Below are positions 37,933 through 51,178 of a DNA stretch of 64,000 nucleotides, one piece after another. The position numbers and the translations under genes are program-made. The stretch is from Hirsutella rhossiliensis (Eukaryota > Ascomycota > Sordariomycetes > Hypocreales > Ophiocordycipitaceae): positions 1,364,001-1,428,000 of the forward strand of contig NW_025408671.1 in NCBI RefSeq assembly GCF_020360975.1, given 5' to 3'. Below the pieces are notes generated by a model that worked only from the letters and a program-made list of their open reading frames with translations, was not told where the DNA came from and made no database searches. Positions within the stretch are counted from its first letter, which is position 1; every line of letters begins with the position of its first letter.

Positions 37933-40900
37933 GCCTCCCTTAAAGAGTAGATTTATATACTCTTTACTAATTTATTTATAGTAGTATATATATAGGGTAA
38001 AAACTTAATTTAAGAAAACTACTCTTATACCTTAATAGGATATATAAAAACCTATTCTTTCTTAGGAAAAAAATCCTTAGGTATATACTAATAGAAAACC
38101 TTATAGTAGGAAAAATCTATAGTTATAATAATTATTTATACGATAACCTTATATAAGGTAAAACCTATTATTACTAGGAAAATCTTAATAGATAAAAACC
38201 TAGTAAATATTTCTTTAGGAAACCTAAAAAGGGAAAAACCTAGTAAGGGAAAGATATAGAAAGTATAAGAAATATCTAAAAACCCCTTTTAATTACTTAG
38301 GAACTTATTCTAAGGATAGACCGTCTTTAAATTTATAGAGTAATCTAGGTCTTAATTCCTTAGTAAAACTATTAGCTATATTATCTTTTAATTTAATATA
38401 AAAAAACTCTAATTTCCCCTTCTTTTATACTAGTTCTAGTATAGTAATAAGCTAATCTTATATACTTAGACCTTTTATAAAATTCCGGATTTTCTACTAA
38501 TTTAATAGTAGTAGTATTATCCGTTAAAATAAGAGGTATAGTATTAAGAATCTTAATATATAGATCCTTAGTAATATATTTAAAAAGTATATTTAAATAA
38601 ATAGCTTCTTTATTTACCTCCTTAAAGCTAATAAACTTTACTTTATAGGTAGAAAGGGTAATAGCTTTTTACTTAGAGTAAGCCTAGCTTATTATATTAT
38701 TATATATATATAAATAGTAACTAGAAAAGGATTTCCCGTCCGTTTAATCTAATACCTAGCTAGAGTTAGTAAAACTCTTTATATATAGATAGGTAAAAGG
38801 GATATTATAGTTATATTTAATCTTTAGGCTAGAGAGTTTATTTAAATATTTCTAAATTATATTCATAGCCTTAAAATACGTTTAGTTAGGCTTAGCCGCG
38901 AATCTAATATAGGAAATTATAGAATATAAGATATCTAGCCTAGTAAATAAGGCTAAGTATAATAGAGATTCTATTTCTTTCTAAAATTATAATATATCTT
39001 CCTTAAAAGGTAATTCCTTTACTTTTATAAGCTTAAAGCTTACTATAGCAGGTAAATTCGAAGTTCCTAAGCCTTCTTTATTAAATTCCTTTAATTTATT
39101 TAAGGTATAATTTTCTTAGGATATATATAGCTCTTTAATTTCTCGATTTACTTTAATATTTAGACCTAAGAAGTCTTTTATATCTCTTAAGATAGTAAAA
39201 TCTAGGAATTTAGATAATTCTTTAAATAATCTTTCTTTTATTATAGATTTAAAGGGCCTTACTATAAGAAAGTCGTCGACGTAAATTACTAAGGCTATAC
39301 TATAGTCCTTTTTTATAAATACTTCTTTATCTATTAAAAGAGGATAAAATCTAAGTTTATTTAGTATAATTTTTAAATAATTATACTAGAGCTTAGGACT
39401 TTATTTTAGGCTATATAATACTTTCTTTAGCTTTGCTTTAATTTAACTGGTTTTATATAGGTCTAGGAATTTAGATAACTTAATTCCTTTAGCTCTATTA
39501 GCTAATTTATATTTTAAATAATATTCTTTAAGAGTATATTCTTCGTAGCCTATAAGAAGATCGATATATACTTCGCTATCTATATCGGTATATATAAAGG
39601 CATTTATTATATCTATTTATAAAGCTTTAAATTTATAGATAATAGCTAAAATAAATAGAATTCTAATAGATTTAGGTCTAGCTATAGTTAAGAAGGTATC
39701 TAGGAAATCTAAGCTATAGATCTACTTAAATCCCTATATTATAAAACGTGCTTTATATTTTATTATATTATTTTAACTATCCTTCTTAATAGTATAGACC
39801 TAGCGGCTTTTTATAGCCTCCTTATCCTTAAGGAGTTAGGAAAATTCTAAGTTTTATATTTAACTAGCTAGATTATTTCCTTAATTATAGATTCTTTCTA
39901 AAATACTACTTTAGGGCTATTTATTGCCTATTTTTAGGTCTTTAGAGTTTTTAGATCCTAATTTTTTATACTTACTAAAATTAACTCTCTATAATCGTAG
40001 TTTAAAAATAAATTAACGTTAGGGTATTCGATATAGTTAAAATTAAACCGTTCTAGCTTCTTAGGTAATTCTACTACTATTTTACTAGTAGTAAGAATAG
40101 GATTATTATTTAAAGACTTTTCTTTTATAAAGGGTAAGGGACTTTTATTTCTAGGTTCTTTAATAGCTTTCTTTATAAGGATATAGCTTTCTAGCTTATC
40201 TTTATTTAAAATAAAATTAAAATTAAAGGTATTATTATTACTAGAATTTTCTAGATTTTCTATAAATTTATTTTCTAGTATAGTAATATCTCTAGAAATA
40301 GTAATCTTTCTCTTAGAAAAGTCTTAGATTTTATATATATTTTCTAAATAGCTTACTATTATTCCCTAAAGAGCTTTATTATCTAGCTTATCTTTAGGGT
40401 CTATATTCTTATAATATATAAGGCTTCTAAAGGTCTTAATTTTATTTAAGGTCTTAAAGGGTAGTATTATATTATCCCTCTTTTTTATAGGACTTTTAAA
40501 TCCTATAGTAGAATATAGTAATCTATTATATAAATAGGTAGCTACTAAAATAGCTTCTCCTTATAGGTATTTAAGAAGCTTAGTAGTAAATAAAAGAGCT
40601 CGTACTTTTTCTAATATAGTACGATTTATTCTTTTTATTCTACCGTTAGATTCTAGCGTCCTAGGAGGACTAAAATTAAAGGTAATTCCTTCTTTTTTAT
40701 AGTAGAGCTTTATTTTATATATAAACTCTTTAGCATTATTAGAAAATGCTTCTTTAATCCTAGTATTTTTAGGGTTATTTTCTACCTTATTTTTAAATTC
40801 TAGGAACCTATTAAAAGCTTTCCCTTTTTTTAAAGAAGGTATATTTCTAGATATTAGGTTCCTATATCTAAGAAAGAAATATAATAGTAATATTTATTAT

Positions 40901-42640
40901 AAGTAAGCACTTTAATTAGCCCTTAAATATCTAATACTATTTTTTCTAAATAGGAATAAGACTTATATAAAGGTTATTTATTAACCTTATTTATTACTTT
41001 AGCTATAATATATATTTCGTACTACCTTATTTTCTTTTCCTCTTTTAAAGTAATTTTATATCCTTATTATATCTTTTTAATATTTCTAAAATAGCCCTAC
41101 TATTTATATACCTTAAGCGTAAGTACTAAGTATAAAAACCTATATCCTTTACCTTTAAAGATATAAAAAGTATTAATTAGCTTTTTAGTAAAGGTTTTAT
41201 AAAAATATAATATAATTTATTTCTAAGAAATCCTTTAATAAGGACCTTAGCCTTATTATTTAATAAAAGGACTTTATTTCCTACTTTTAAAGTATAGGTA
41301 CTATTAAAATAAGATTAGGATAGTATATTTACCCTTAATTTAGGTATATAAAAGTAGTTTTAAAGGATATACCTTTTATTACTATATAGGAACTTAAATA
41401 CTAAGTCCCCCTTTCCTTTTACTAATATAAAGGAAGCTTTTCCCTAGTAAACTTTAGACTTAATTTCTTTATAGTTAATAAGGAAATTCTTATTTAATAC
41501 TATATACTTAGTAGCTCTAGTATCGTAAATAAAATTAAAGATCCTTTTATTCGTATAACTAAGAAATCCTCCTTCTCTTACCTTTAAGACTAATTCCTTT
41601 ATTCTAGGAATCGAGGCTTCTAAAGGTCTTAAAAGAGAGTCTTTATTAGCTTTTACTATAGGGGTATTTATAGAGGTTAAAATTACCTCTAAATCCTTAG
41701 ATATATATATAAGGGTCGGAGCCCTAAATAGGTCTATAAGGTTAATATCTAGGTCTATATTTTCTTCTTATAAAGCTATATTTAAGACCTAATTACTATT
41801 ATCCGAATTAGACTCTAGCTTAGTAATTTAAGCCTTCCTTCTTTTATTAGTAGTAGAAATACTACTAGAAGGGGATTTCTTTTTAGAAGAAGAAGAAAAA
41901 GAAGATTTTCTCTTCTTAGAAATTTAAGTCCTATTATCCTTTTTTCTTTAATTTAAAACCTAATAAGTAGGAGCCTTATTTAGGTATAACTTATAGTAGT
42001 TTACTATAAAATGCCCTGGTTTTTTATATTCCTTATAATAAGGAGTATCTATAGAATTTCTATAGGATTTCTAAGGCTTCCTTTATATTAAGAAGGCTTT
42101 CTCCGAAGATTTATTTATATCCTCTATTCTTCTAGCTTCGTCTAAATAACTAGCTATTAGGGTTTTAATAGTAAATACTATAGAATTATACTTAAGGCTC
42201 TATATAATATTTATAATATAGCTTTTAAATTCCTTATTAGGGCAATTAAGAATCTATACTATAAGAATAACTTCTAGAATTTCTATATTATAGGGTTTTA
42301 AATCCTTATAAATTTCCTTTACCTTATAAAGGTATTTCTCTAAATTAGAGTCCGAGGAACTAAGATTAAAGAGCTGCTTAATAGGTAGATAATTTAACGA
42401 AAAGTTCGATAGATTATATAGCTTTTTAAGCTTATCCTATACTTCTTTAGTATTTTTTAGATACCGAATTTATATTAAGGGACTATCTTTAACTTAAAGG
42501 AATATTATAGATAAAGCCTCTATAGTCTATATATAATTTACTTACTCTAGAGCTATAATAAGCTTTTCTTTTATAAGGATAGCTTCTATCCTTATAGTCT
42601 ATAAGGTATAATTTAAATTTTAGTATTAAAAAAACTTCTC
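37933..42640 (-). mobile_element. Second Copia family (Copia-II), RIP-degraded
   Basis: Minus-strand reading gives gag at about 42,050-42,640, with an LxxLYNLSNFSLNYLPIKQL-like UBN2/retrotransposon-gag block, and a mutated CCHC knuckle near 41,990-42,050 (KKPGHF core). A Ser/Lys-rich linker follows, then integrase at about 40,000-41,300. RVT_2 reverse transcriptase lies at about 38,830-39,640, with IYVDDFLIV near 39,270. RNase H with the ADGFTKEL-type end lies at about 38,330-38,750. Bases 37,933-38,320 may hold the 3' LTR, but no matching 5' LTR was found at 42,640. Very AT-rich and fully inactivated. Confidence 0.8.
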
Positions 42641-45600
42641 GCGAAACCGATATACGCCTATAGCGGGTGCGTATCGCGACTAAAACACTAACTAATACTA
42701 GGAATCAATTTAGCAGTATTAATTACCCTTAGTAACGATGCTACGCCGAGGCCAAGGGGTAGGTAGACGTGGTGGCGGCCCTCGACGTACCGGGCTCGAT
42801 TAGAGCGCGTAGCGCGAAGAGACGCCACCCGAATTTATACACCCCGATAAAGCGAGTTAATAAACCCGAAGCAGCGATACGATACCGGCCCGGGCGCCGA
42901 GCGACCCCGTAGAAAAAGCAGCATACGACGAACTCGCGGGCTTTATCCTAAGCGCATAGTTCGGCAGGGTATAGGCAGTAGTCGAACGGCTCTCTAGGGC
43001 GAAGAGCCGCGCCGGTAGCGCGTCGTCGGCGGTGCTCTACGCGGACGAGAGCTTTAAGACGATAATCCGGGATATAATTAAGGAGGCAGTTAAGGAAGAA
43101 CTCCGCCTAGGCATCGCTTCGGGCCTGGGGGGCCCTAAGCGAACCTAGGCCGCGGTCGTAGCCGAGACTAAGGGACTAACCTAATACGAAGCTACGGTAA
43201 AATAGGTCCTACCGCGCTATAAACGCGAGATTATCGTGGTCCCTACCGGGGCACCGCCCGAAATCCTAAGCCGCGAACCGAAGGATATAGTAAAGGCGGT
43301 AAATATAGCCCTAAAAGCCACGAGCGCTATAGCGGCGAGGCGCCTTTAAAGCGGAGATATCGCGGTTATATTTAATACCGCGGCGAGAGCCTATTAAAGG
43401 GACTAAGGCTAGGTTAAGGCCGTGTTTAGACTAGAGGCTACGATCTCCCGCCGCGCGTATATAGTAGTCGCAAAGAATATCCCCTTAGGGGTAGCGACGG
43501 TAGATAGGGAGCGATTACTCTATAAGATTATAGAGGCGAATAAAGTCGAGGTCTTCCGGGCCTAGGCGCTACGCCCCCGATCTAAGATATCGACGGCAAC
43601 GACTATACTTATTAAGGTCGGTAGCCTAGAGGAGGCTAATAGGCTCTGCGACCTAGGCTTAGTCCTCGAAGTATAGATCTTCCGATATAAACCCTATAAT
43701 AAGTCGGTCCGACTATAGAGGTGCTATAACTACTATAGATATAGCTATATCGCTAGGCGATATATATCGATATAACTCTATAGCTAATATAGGAGCACGG
43801 TATATAACGGAGGCGAGGATAAATATAAGGCTAAGAAGGGCGAAATCCCCTATAACTATATCTTATACTAAGGGGACTACCTATCGTAGACCTAGACCTA
43901 CCCTATAGCGAATAAAGCCTAGGAAAAGGCAAGGGAAAACTACCTACGACGACCCTAACGGTTCGCGAATACCTAGACGTACGCCGAGCAACGGGTGCTC
44001 CCTACCGTCGAAACCTAGGGCGTTCCTAAATCGACCGTAGTCCGGAAGCGGGGACTAGGTAGACCGCGCCGGGATAAGAGGTCGAGCTTAAGACACCCGC
44101 CGGCTAGTAAGGCTAGGGAGGCCGAACCGAGTATAAACGATATTCGTAGGTACGGTAGATAGAGAAGCGCTAAGAGATAGAGCGCCTCCCTCCCTATATA
44201 GATAACCCCTTTTACCTTAACCCTACCTATATATAACTAAAAGTACTATTCTAGAATATATAAAAGAGATACGAGCTAGCTCGGTTAGCGCTTTACTACT
44301 AGGCCGGCTTCGACCTAATAGCACTATAGGAAGTAGAAGCTATACTAGGAGGCGGCCCCCCCCCCCCTAGAGCGGCGCCCTATAGCTTAGTCTATAGGGA
44401 GGGGAGGTGCGCGCTATATATATATAAAAGGCTCGGGCTAGGGACTTAGTCGCCCCGGTCTAGACTAGACTAGAGCGAGGTAATTTTCGGGGATAGTACT
44501 AGACTACGGGCGATTTACTTACTACTAGGGGCCGCGAGGGCAAGAGCGCTACGCGACCTAAGCGTAATTAAACTAGAGCACCTTATAGTAATAGTAGGGG
44601 ACTTTAATATCTATTACCCGCTCTAAGATAGATATAATAGAACCTCGGATAGCGCGATATAACTTATATAGGAGGCGATAAGGCTACGACTTAAACTTAC
44701 TACCTTAAGAGGGGAGTATATAAGATTCTTCTACGGCTAAAGGGATAGCACTATCGACCTAGCTTAGGCAACGCTAGAGACCGGAATACGGTATACCGGG
44801 CCCGACCTAGACCTAACCGGGTTAGACTATATCCCCTAAACTATTATACTATAGGTCGATACCTAGGCCTAGGCACCTAAACCGGCCCTAAGGTAGAAAG
44901 AAGCGGAAGTAAAGCTAGTTAAAGCCGAGACTACGTCCCGGCTAGGACTATACTAGCTAATGCTTTAGACGCCTAAGGATATCGATAAGGACCTAGACTA
45001 TGTCTTCGCTACTCTAGCATAGATCGCGATAGCCACGGTTCCGCGCCGGGGGCGAGCATTACCTAGGGGCAACGCATAGTTTACCCTAGAGGTAAGGAGG
45101 GCGACGAGGGAGGCTAAGAGGGCGAGGAGGAAGTATAGGCGGGAAAGGAACGAGGCGAACTAGGAAGACCTATACGAGGCGTCTATAGCTTAGAAGCGGA
45201 CCGTCCGCGAGGCGAGGAGGGCCTACTAGCGCGAGTTCCTAAAGGAATTTAGCGCCGATAATACTAAGCTCTAGAACGTAGAGAGGTAGGTAAGACTCTA
45301 TAGTAGGCTACTACTAGAACCGACCTATATCCTACCGCTAGTTAAGGAAGGCGAGGACTAACTAATAGAAACCTTCGAAGGAAAGGCCTAGCTACTAGCC
45401 GCTAAGTTCTTCTTACTAGAGGCCGGCACGACCTAAGGGCTACCCCGGCCTACGGCCGAGGCGACCCTTATAGTTAACTAATAGATCCAGCTAGCCGACG
45501 TCGTAGGGGCGCTAGGTAAGATAGTAAGCTAGAAAGCGGCGGGTCTAGACGGCGTCCCCTTAGGGTTTATTAAGAAGTACGGCCTAGCCCTAGTCTAGCG

Positions 45601-47700
45601 ACTAGCTACGATCTTTAACGCCTATACCTAACTTTTATATTTCCCGGGTCGGTTCCGTAGCGTAAATATAGTAGTTATCTAGAAGCTAGGTAAGAGGCCG
45701 GACGCCTACCGTATAGTAGGGGGTTAGAGACTAATCTCCCTCCTACCTATGGTAGGAAAAGTACTTAAGTAGATACTAGCTTAGAGGATCGCGGGAGTAG
45801 CGGAGGCGAACGGTATCCTACTAGACGGATAAATAAGGAATAAGAGGGAACGCTCTACGGAGGCGGCGATCCTACTAGTAACGGAACTAGTACGCGATAT
45901 GGCCCAGAGGGCATCGTATTATTCCTATAGCTAGACATTAGGCGTATTCGATACGGTTAACTATAATAAGCTTATAAGGAACTAGAGCTTAGGGATACCT
46001 AGGTAGCTTACGAGCCTAATATAGAGCTTCGTAAGCGATAGGAGATCGACCTTTACTTTAATAGGAGGACCTTAGAGCTAACTTATGCCGACGGAGTCCC
46101 TAGGCTCCCCTATCCCTAATCCTATTTCTATACTATATAACCCCCTTATATAAAAGGCTTAGCACGATATATAGTATTTATACCGTCGGCTTCGCCGACG
46201 ATATAAATATAGTTAGTATTAGACCTAACGAGGCTACTACGGTAGCACGCCTAGAGGAAGCTTAAAGGGTATACGTAGAATAGGCGACCGAGTTCGCGGT
46301 TACTTTTAAACCGTCGAAGAGCGAATTAATGCACTTTATATAAAGGAGATAAGCGATAACGACGCCGGTCCGCCTCGGGGCCGACGTGGTAACCCCGGTC
46401 TAAGAGGCCCGCCTACTAGGGGTTTAGGTATACCGGAAACTACGCTAGAAGGCGCACCTAAATAACCCGAGCGAAGTTAAAGCGCTACTATAGCCCTAAC
46501 CGGGCTCGCGGCGTCTACGTAGGGCTATACCCTACTACGCGCTAGGGAAGTCTATAGTAAGGTAATCCGGTCCCTAATCTCCTACGCTATAGTTATATTC
46601 TATAAGATAACGCCCGCGGGGGGGAAACTACGTAGAATCGCGCGGGACCTTACCCGGGACTAGTTAGCCTACCTCTAGGTAGTAACGGGTGCCTACCGCG
46701 CGACCTTAGTCTATTAAGTCGAAGCGGAGGCGTAGGTGCCCTTAATCGACCTCTACCTAAACTAAAGAATAACGGATACCCTCCGGAGGCTAGAAGACTC
46801 GGGGCTCCTAGGCTAAATCTAACGCGCGTTTAACGCGGTCGCGGGTATACTTAAGAGGAGGCGATGCTAGAGAGAGGGTAGACCCTTAGCGGCACTACCT
46901 CTAGGTAGACCCCCCCTCGCGGAGGAGATAAGGGGGGTCCGGAGCTAGATAGGAACGGACGACCTCCTAGATAAAGCTAAGTCGCTCGAAAGGCTAAACG
47001 AGGAATAGGCCGCCTAATAAAACGCTAGGGAAGACGCGATCCGATAATACCGGACTACCCTCTACCCCGCCGACTTCCCGCCTCGGTTTAATAAGGCGAT
47101 AACGCTAAACCGTTATAAGGGCCTCCCTAAGTATATTAGCACGGTAATTACCTAGATATATACGGGAAAGATCGGGCTTAACGACTTCCTCTTCGACCGA
47201 CGGGTCCCTAGCATAGTTTCGCTAATATATACCTATAGATAAAGACGGGATACTATCTACTATACGATAATCGACTATCTACTAATAGTAGAGGCGAGGG
47301 AGTCCCTCTTAATATAGGCCCGGGATATAGGTAATATAAGAGCGGGCCTCTAAGGGAAAAGAACCGCGGCGCCGCTAGCGTAATAGTTCCTCCGCTTAGG
47401 TAGGCTCCGCTAGTTCGACCTAGCTCGGAGGCTATATATAGATATACCGGATAATAAAACCGGGGTTACGCTAGGGATAGAGCGGCCCTAACTAGGACCA
47501 CCCTAGCTAACTACCTCCCTTACTAGGGCGACCCGGAAAGGGAGAGGACTTACGATTATAGGACTATAGCTTCGACCGAACTAGACCTAGACTAAGCGTA
47601 AACCTCGCCGATTAAACTATAGACTAAATAAAACTAATATAACCTAACCGAACCGACCTTAATAGCTATAGAATAAGACCTACTACCGAAAGACCGTAAC
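42641..47700 (+). mobile_element. Tad-like non-LTR retrotransposon (LINE), RIP-degraded but GC-rich
   Basis: ORF1 relic lies at about 42,740-44,200, with a CCHC knuckle at 43,722-43,763 in which the first Cys remains and the others read Tyr (TGC/TGT to TAC/TAT). ORF2 relic follows. An endonuclease part at about 44,440-44,900 has VGDFNIYYPL. Reverse transcriptase at about 45,480-46,250 has KAAGLDGVPLGFIKKYG and RLISLLPMVGKVLK; its usual YADD region is near 46,190. RNase H and a C-terminal Cys/His region extend to about 47,330. Frames are closed by TAG/TAA. CpG and GC are high, unlike the Copia-II element beside it. A 12-base C run lies at 44,356-44,367 between ORF1 and ORF2. The 5' end is near 42,640; the 3' end is uncertain. 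Confidence 0.8.
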
Positions 47701-47739
47701 TAAATAAGACCCGACCTAGAACCGAACTAAGATAGAGCC

Positions 47740-49100
47740 GATAACTAGCCCCCCCTTAAACTACGACCCTAGCCTAGCTTATCGGCAGCAACGTCCGCCT
47801 TATTATCGCGGCGGGAACGATAAGACCCCCTTAGGGTAGTACGCGGAGTATAGGAGGGAGTAACCTAAGGCTTACGAGGAGTATAGGGACTACTACCGCT
47901 ACGAGAACCCTAACGACGACTAAATAGACCCGACCCTAAACCCGAACCGGAGCTAGCCTAGACGGCTAGCTTACGAGATAGAGTAACGACCGGGGTCTCT
48001 ACTAGGGCAGGACCTATACCGGTAGCGGTATAGAGGCGTTCGCTACGGCCTATACTATAACTATAGATCTAATCGAGGTTAAGACTAGTAATAATCTTAG
48101 CCGGGACTAAACCGCGACGGCTATAAAGACGCTACTAGACGAAGTCGGGAGCGTTAGTAGGATCGGTAGGCGACGTAAGACAGGGACGCTTTAGGGCGGG
48201 CTCGGCGCTAGGAGAACTACCGGGCTACGGCTCGGCGTTAGAGGGAGACGCGGTTAGCTCCCGAGCCGGCTCTACGACGGCCGCGGGCATAGATACCTTA
48301 GCCTTAGCCTTAGATAGGGCCTTAGACGCGGCTACCGCCTTGCCCTTGCCTTTACCCTTCCCCTTATCGACGGGGATTAAGGCTAGAACGGGCCTAGTAA
48401 GACTAGTAAGATTAAAGCCGCTATCCCCCGCGTTAGGGCCGTCGCTAGTAATAAGATAGAAATAGTTAGCGAGATCGTTAACCGCCGTAAGAGTCTTCTA
48501 GGCGACTAAGAGCGACTTAGGCCTAACCTAGGCTAGGGTCTTAATAGTATCGCTAAACTTACCTAGGTGCTTCTCTAGGGACTCGTATATATAGCGGGTA
48601 TTATCTACGAAATAGGTAAAGGCCGACGCGAGCGTCTCTATATTCTTAGCGACCGTAGCTAGACCGGGGGCGGACTCGCTTAACGCGCCCTTACCCTTAG
48701 CGGCGGGGGCCTTCCGACTAGCGCGAATACGAGTTTTTAGAGTAGCACGATAAAGGCGCTCTTATACCGAACCCTTAATAAGGGAAGGGCTATCGACCTC
48801 GGACTATGCCTAGTAGAGGGCACTAGCGGCCTCCTCGCCTTTAAAGGTAATCTAGAACTCGGATTAGCACCGAACTTAGATAGCATTATAGCGGGAAGGG
48901 GTTACTTACTCGGTAATAAGACTAGTTAGAGTTAGCGTAAGCGATATACGCTTTAGCCTTTACGGCTATTAAAGTTAGCAAAAATACTAAAGGTAGGACT
49001 AACCTAGGATAAAGCCGGGATTAATACGTATAAGACTAGTTTTAATAGCCGGCGAAAGACTTATAGGTAAGCTTACTAGTAAGACGCCCGATATACGTAA
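47740..49100 (-). pseudogene. Unclassified minus-strand coding relic beside the LINE
   Basis: The minus strand (about 48,100-48,980) reads as a protein-like frame with few RIP-type stops. It contains a helical part (AKNIETLASAFTYFVDNTRY), a Lys/Gly run (DKGKGKGKGK near 48,355) and an Ala/Lys/Pro-rich tail. On the plus strand, 47,790-48,010 reads as an Arg/Tyr-rich stretch. No family is recognised. It may be a gag-type protein of another element or a captured host gene fragment. It lies opposite to the LINE. Confidence 0.35.
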
Positions 49101-50203
49101 AATATAGGATAAAGCGCTCCGATCCCGCTACTATAGCGACTTTCTTACGAGGAGGGGGTTTTAGAGGAGGCGAGCCGCTACTACCTAAGTCGGCTTCTTA
49201 GTTAGATATTGCGACGCGACGACGAGCGAACTAGATACGGTATTAAGGAGACCCAGAGTTATAGAAACGAGGCGGGCGAGGTAGTAGCTAGGCCTACGAA
49301 AGAGATAGATAATAGAGGGATAGGAGGAGGCACGTACGGAACTAGGGGGGGAGGGCAGGTATATATAGGCGCGAGCCGGGCGCGCGTAATTAGTAACTAC
49401 GAGATAGAGGGTAAATATAGGCCGCCGCGCCCCCGATCGGGAAGTTACGTAGCCGGACGGGAACCGATTTATGATTAGCGGAGCCGGCCGACCGAATTTC
49501 GATTAGCCGGCCCTACCTAAGAGCGACCTATACTAGCGCGCGGCCCGGCAACCGGATATTACCTGCCCTACTAACTAACGGACCGATAAGCCGACGTAAC
49601 CGCGGCTACGCGGCTGCGACGCGGGAGCTAGGGTAAATAGAGGCGCCCGCGAGTCGGGCCCCCGGAGAGAGACTACTGCCTATAACCCTAGGCCCGGGCT
49701 AGCGAGCCTAGGCCGCGGCCGCTCGGGATAGTAGCGGCCACGGCCTATAAGGGCCCGCGCCGAGACGCGATTTCGCGGGAGTAGCCCGCGGTAGCCGGCG
49801 TAAATTTCCTATATACTACTACTATAACCTCGTTCGAGGCGGACCCGCACTAAAAGAGGGGAGGGTTTTCCCCTAGGCACTCTGGTTTTTCCCTCCTATT
49901 TAATATTAAAGTTTTAGATACCTCTAGCTAGGTCCCTAGCGTAATCTTAATAATAATAATATAATTTAAATTTCCTTTAAGTCTAGTAAATTTATATTCT
50001 TTCTATTTACCTATTTTATATAAACTCGGTATTATTTCGTTTATAGGGATTAAGAAGTCTAGACGGGAGTTTAAGAGCGTAGGAAGGTAAAAGAAGTCGG
50101 GGGGAATTTCGAAAGGAATTTTAATTAGATATTTCGACGAGGAATTTTAAAGGTATAAGTAGTTAATTTCCTAGCTTAAAAGGAGTAAGCCGGGCTTATA
50201 ACC
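49101..50203. other. Unassigned RIPed DNA, GC-rich then AT-rich
   Basis: Bases 49,101-49,860 are CpG-rich but CpA/TpG-poor. The one open frame there (49,209-49,478) has no recognisable motif and is probably chance in GC-rich DNA. Bases 49,870-50,203 are AT-rich with nothing recognised. Confidence 0.4.
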
Positions 50204-50771
50204 TCTTAAGGTATATAAGTAAAAGCGGAATTTTAGGAAATTAAGGGATTATATAAGACTACGTAATAGAGGGGAAGAAGGAGTATAAGGTAGGATTTTT
50301 AACGGAATTTATTAGTAGTATATTAGTATATAGAAGAGGTGTTAAAGTTAATAATCCTCTCTTTATCTACTAGCGGACATACTATCTTATATAGATAATT
50401 ATAGCTAAATAGAAGAACCTTTTAGGACTAGATTTAGGCTGCCGTATAGCCCTAAGACTAAGGAATTTAGTAATACCTTAAGTATATTTAGAAGTGTCTT
50501 AGTTCTACTAATATTCGCGTTTAAAGGAGGTTAGTTATACCGGTGTTCTTAAGAGGTCTTAGCTAGTATTCTAAGCTAGCTCTATTCCTTCGATTACCGA
50601 TTATACGATAACTAGCAACCCGATTAATATATAATAATATATAAAATAACGAGCGATTCTTACTCTATAATATAGGACTTTATCTATAATTAATATACTA
50701 CTTATTAGCTTATATAATTAGGAGAGTATATTATAGCTACTATATTTAAAGTAGGAACACCGTTCCTTATA
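50204..50771 (+). repeat. Dispersed repeat R1, copy C (568 bp)
   Basis: It starts TCTTAAGGTATATAAG and ends ACACCGTTCCTTATA, uninterrupted. It shows the sequence into which Copia-I copy 5 inserted in copy B. Flanks differ from those of copies A and B. Confidence 0.7.
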
Positions 50772-50889
50772 AATAGGAATAAGGGTATATACCTTAAGTA
50801 TATATAGTATATAGCTAAGGATTAATAAAGTAATTAACCGTATAATTATCTTATTATTAGTCTTATATATAATAGCTATATTAGCTATA

Positions 50890-51178
50890 CTTTTAAAGGG
50901 TAGGCTATTACTAAGGGGGTATATTATAAAGTATAGCTTAATTTTATAGTTTTTAGAGATATCTTTATATAAGAGAGATCTAAGAAGCTAAAAACTATTA
51001 GTATAAGAAAGAGCTAAAAAAAGGTATAAAAAGAAAGGTAAGGGAGAAAAAGGAAGTAAAATATAAAAAAGCTATTAATAGCTAAAAGGTAAGGGAAAAC
51101 CTAATAAAAAGCTTAGTAGTTAAAAGTATATTAGTAGCTTCTTTAAGTAAGATCTTCTTTATTAATTAAGATATTAAA
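50890..51178 (+). mobile_element. Copia-I tail: polypurine tract and truncated LTR
   Basis: It begins with the end of the Copia-I interior and the tract CTAAGGGGGTA, then about 260 bp of Copia-I LTR (TATTATAAAGTATAGC onward). The LTR is cut where the second G1 copy begins. Heavily RIPed. Confidence 0.75.

Noticed and set aside
49209..49478. Plus-strand open frame of 89 codons (Gly/Arg-rich)
   Set aside because: It is a chance opening in GC-rich RIPed sequence; no motif, start context or flanking gene structure.
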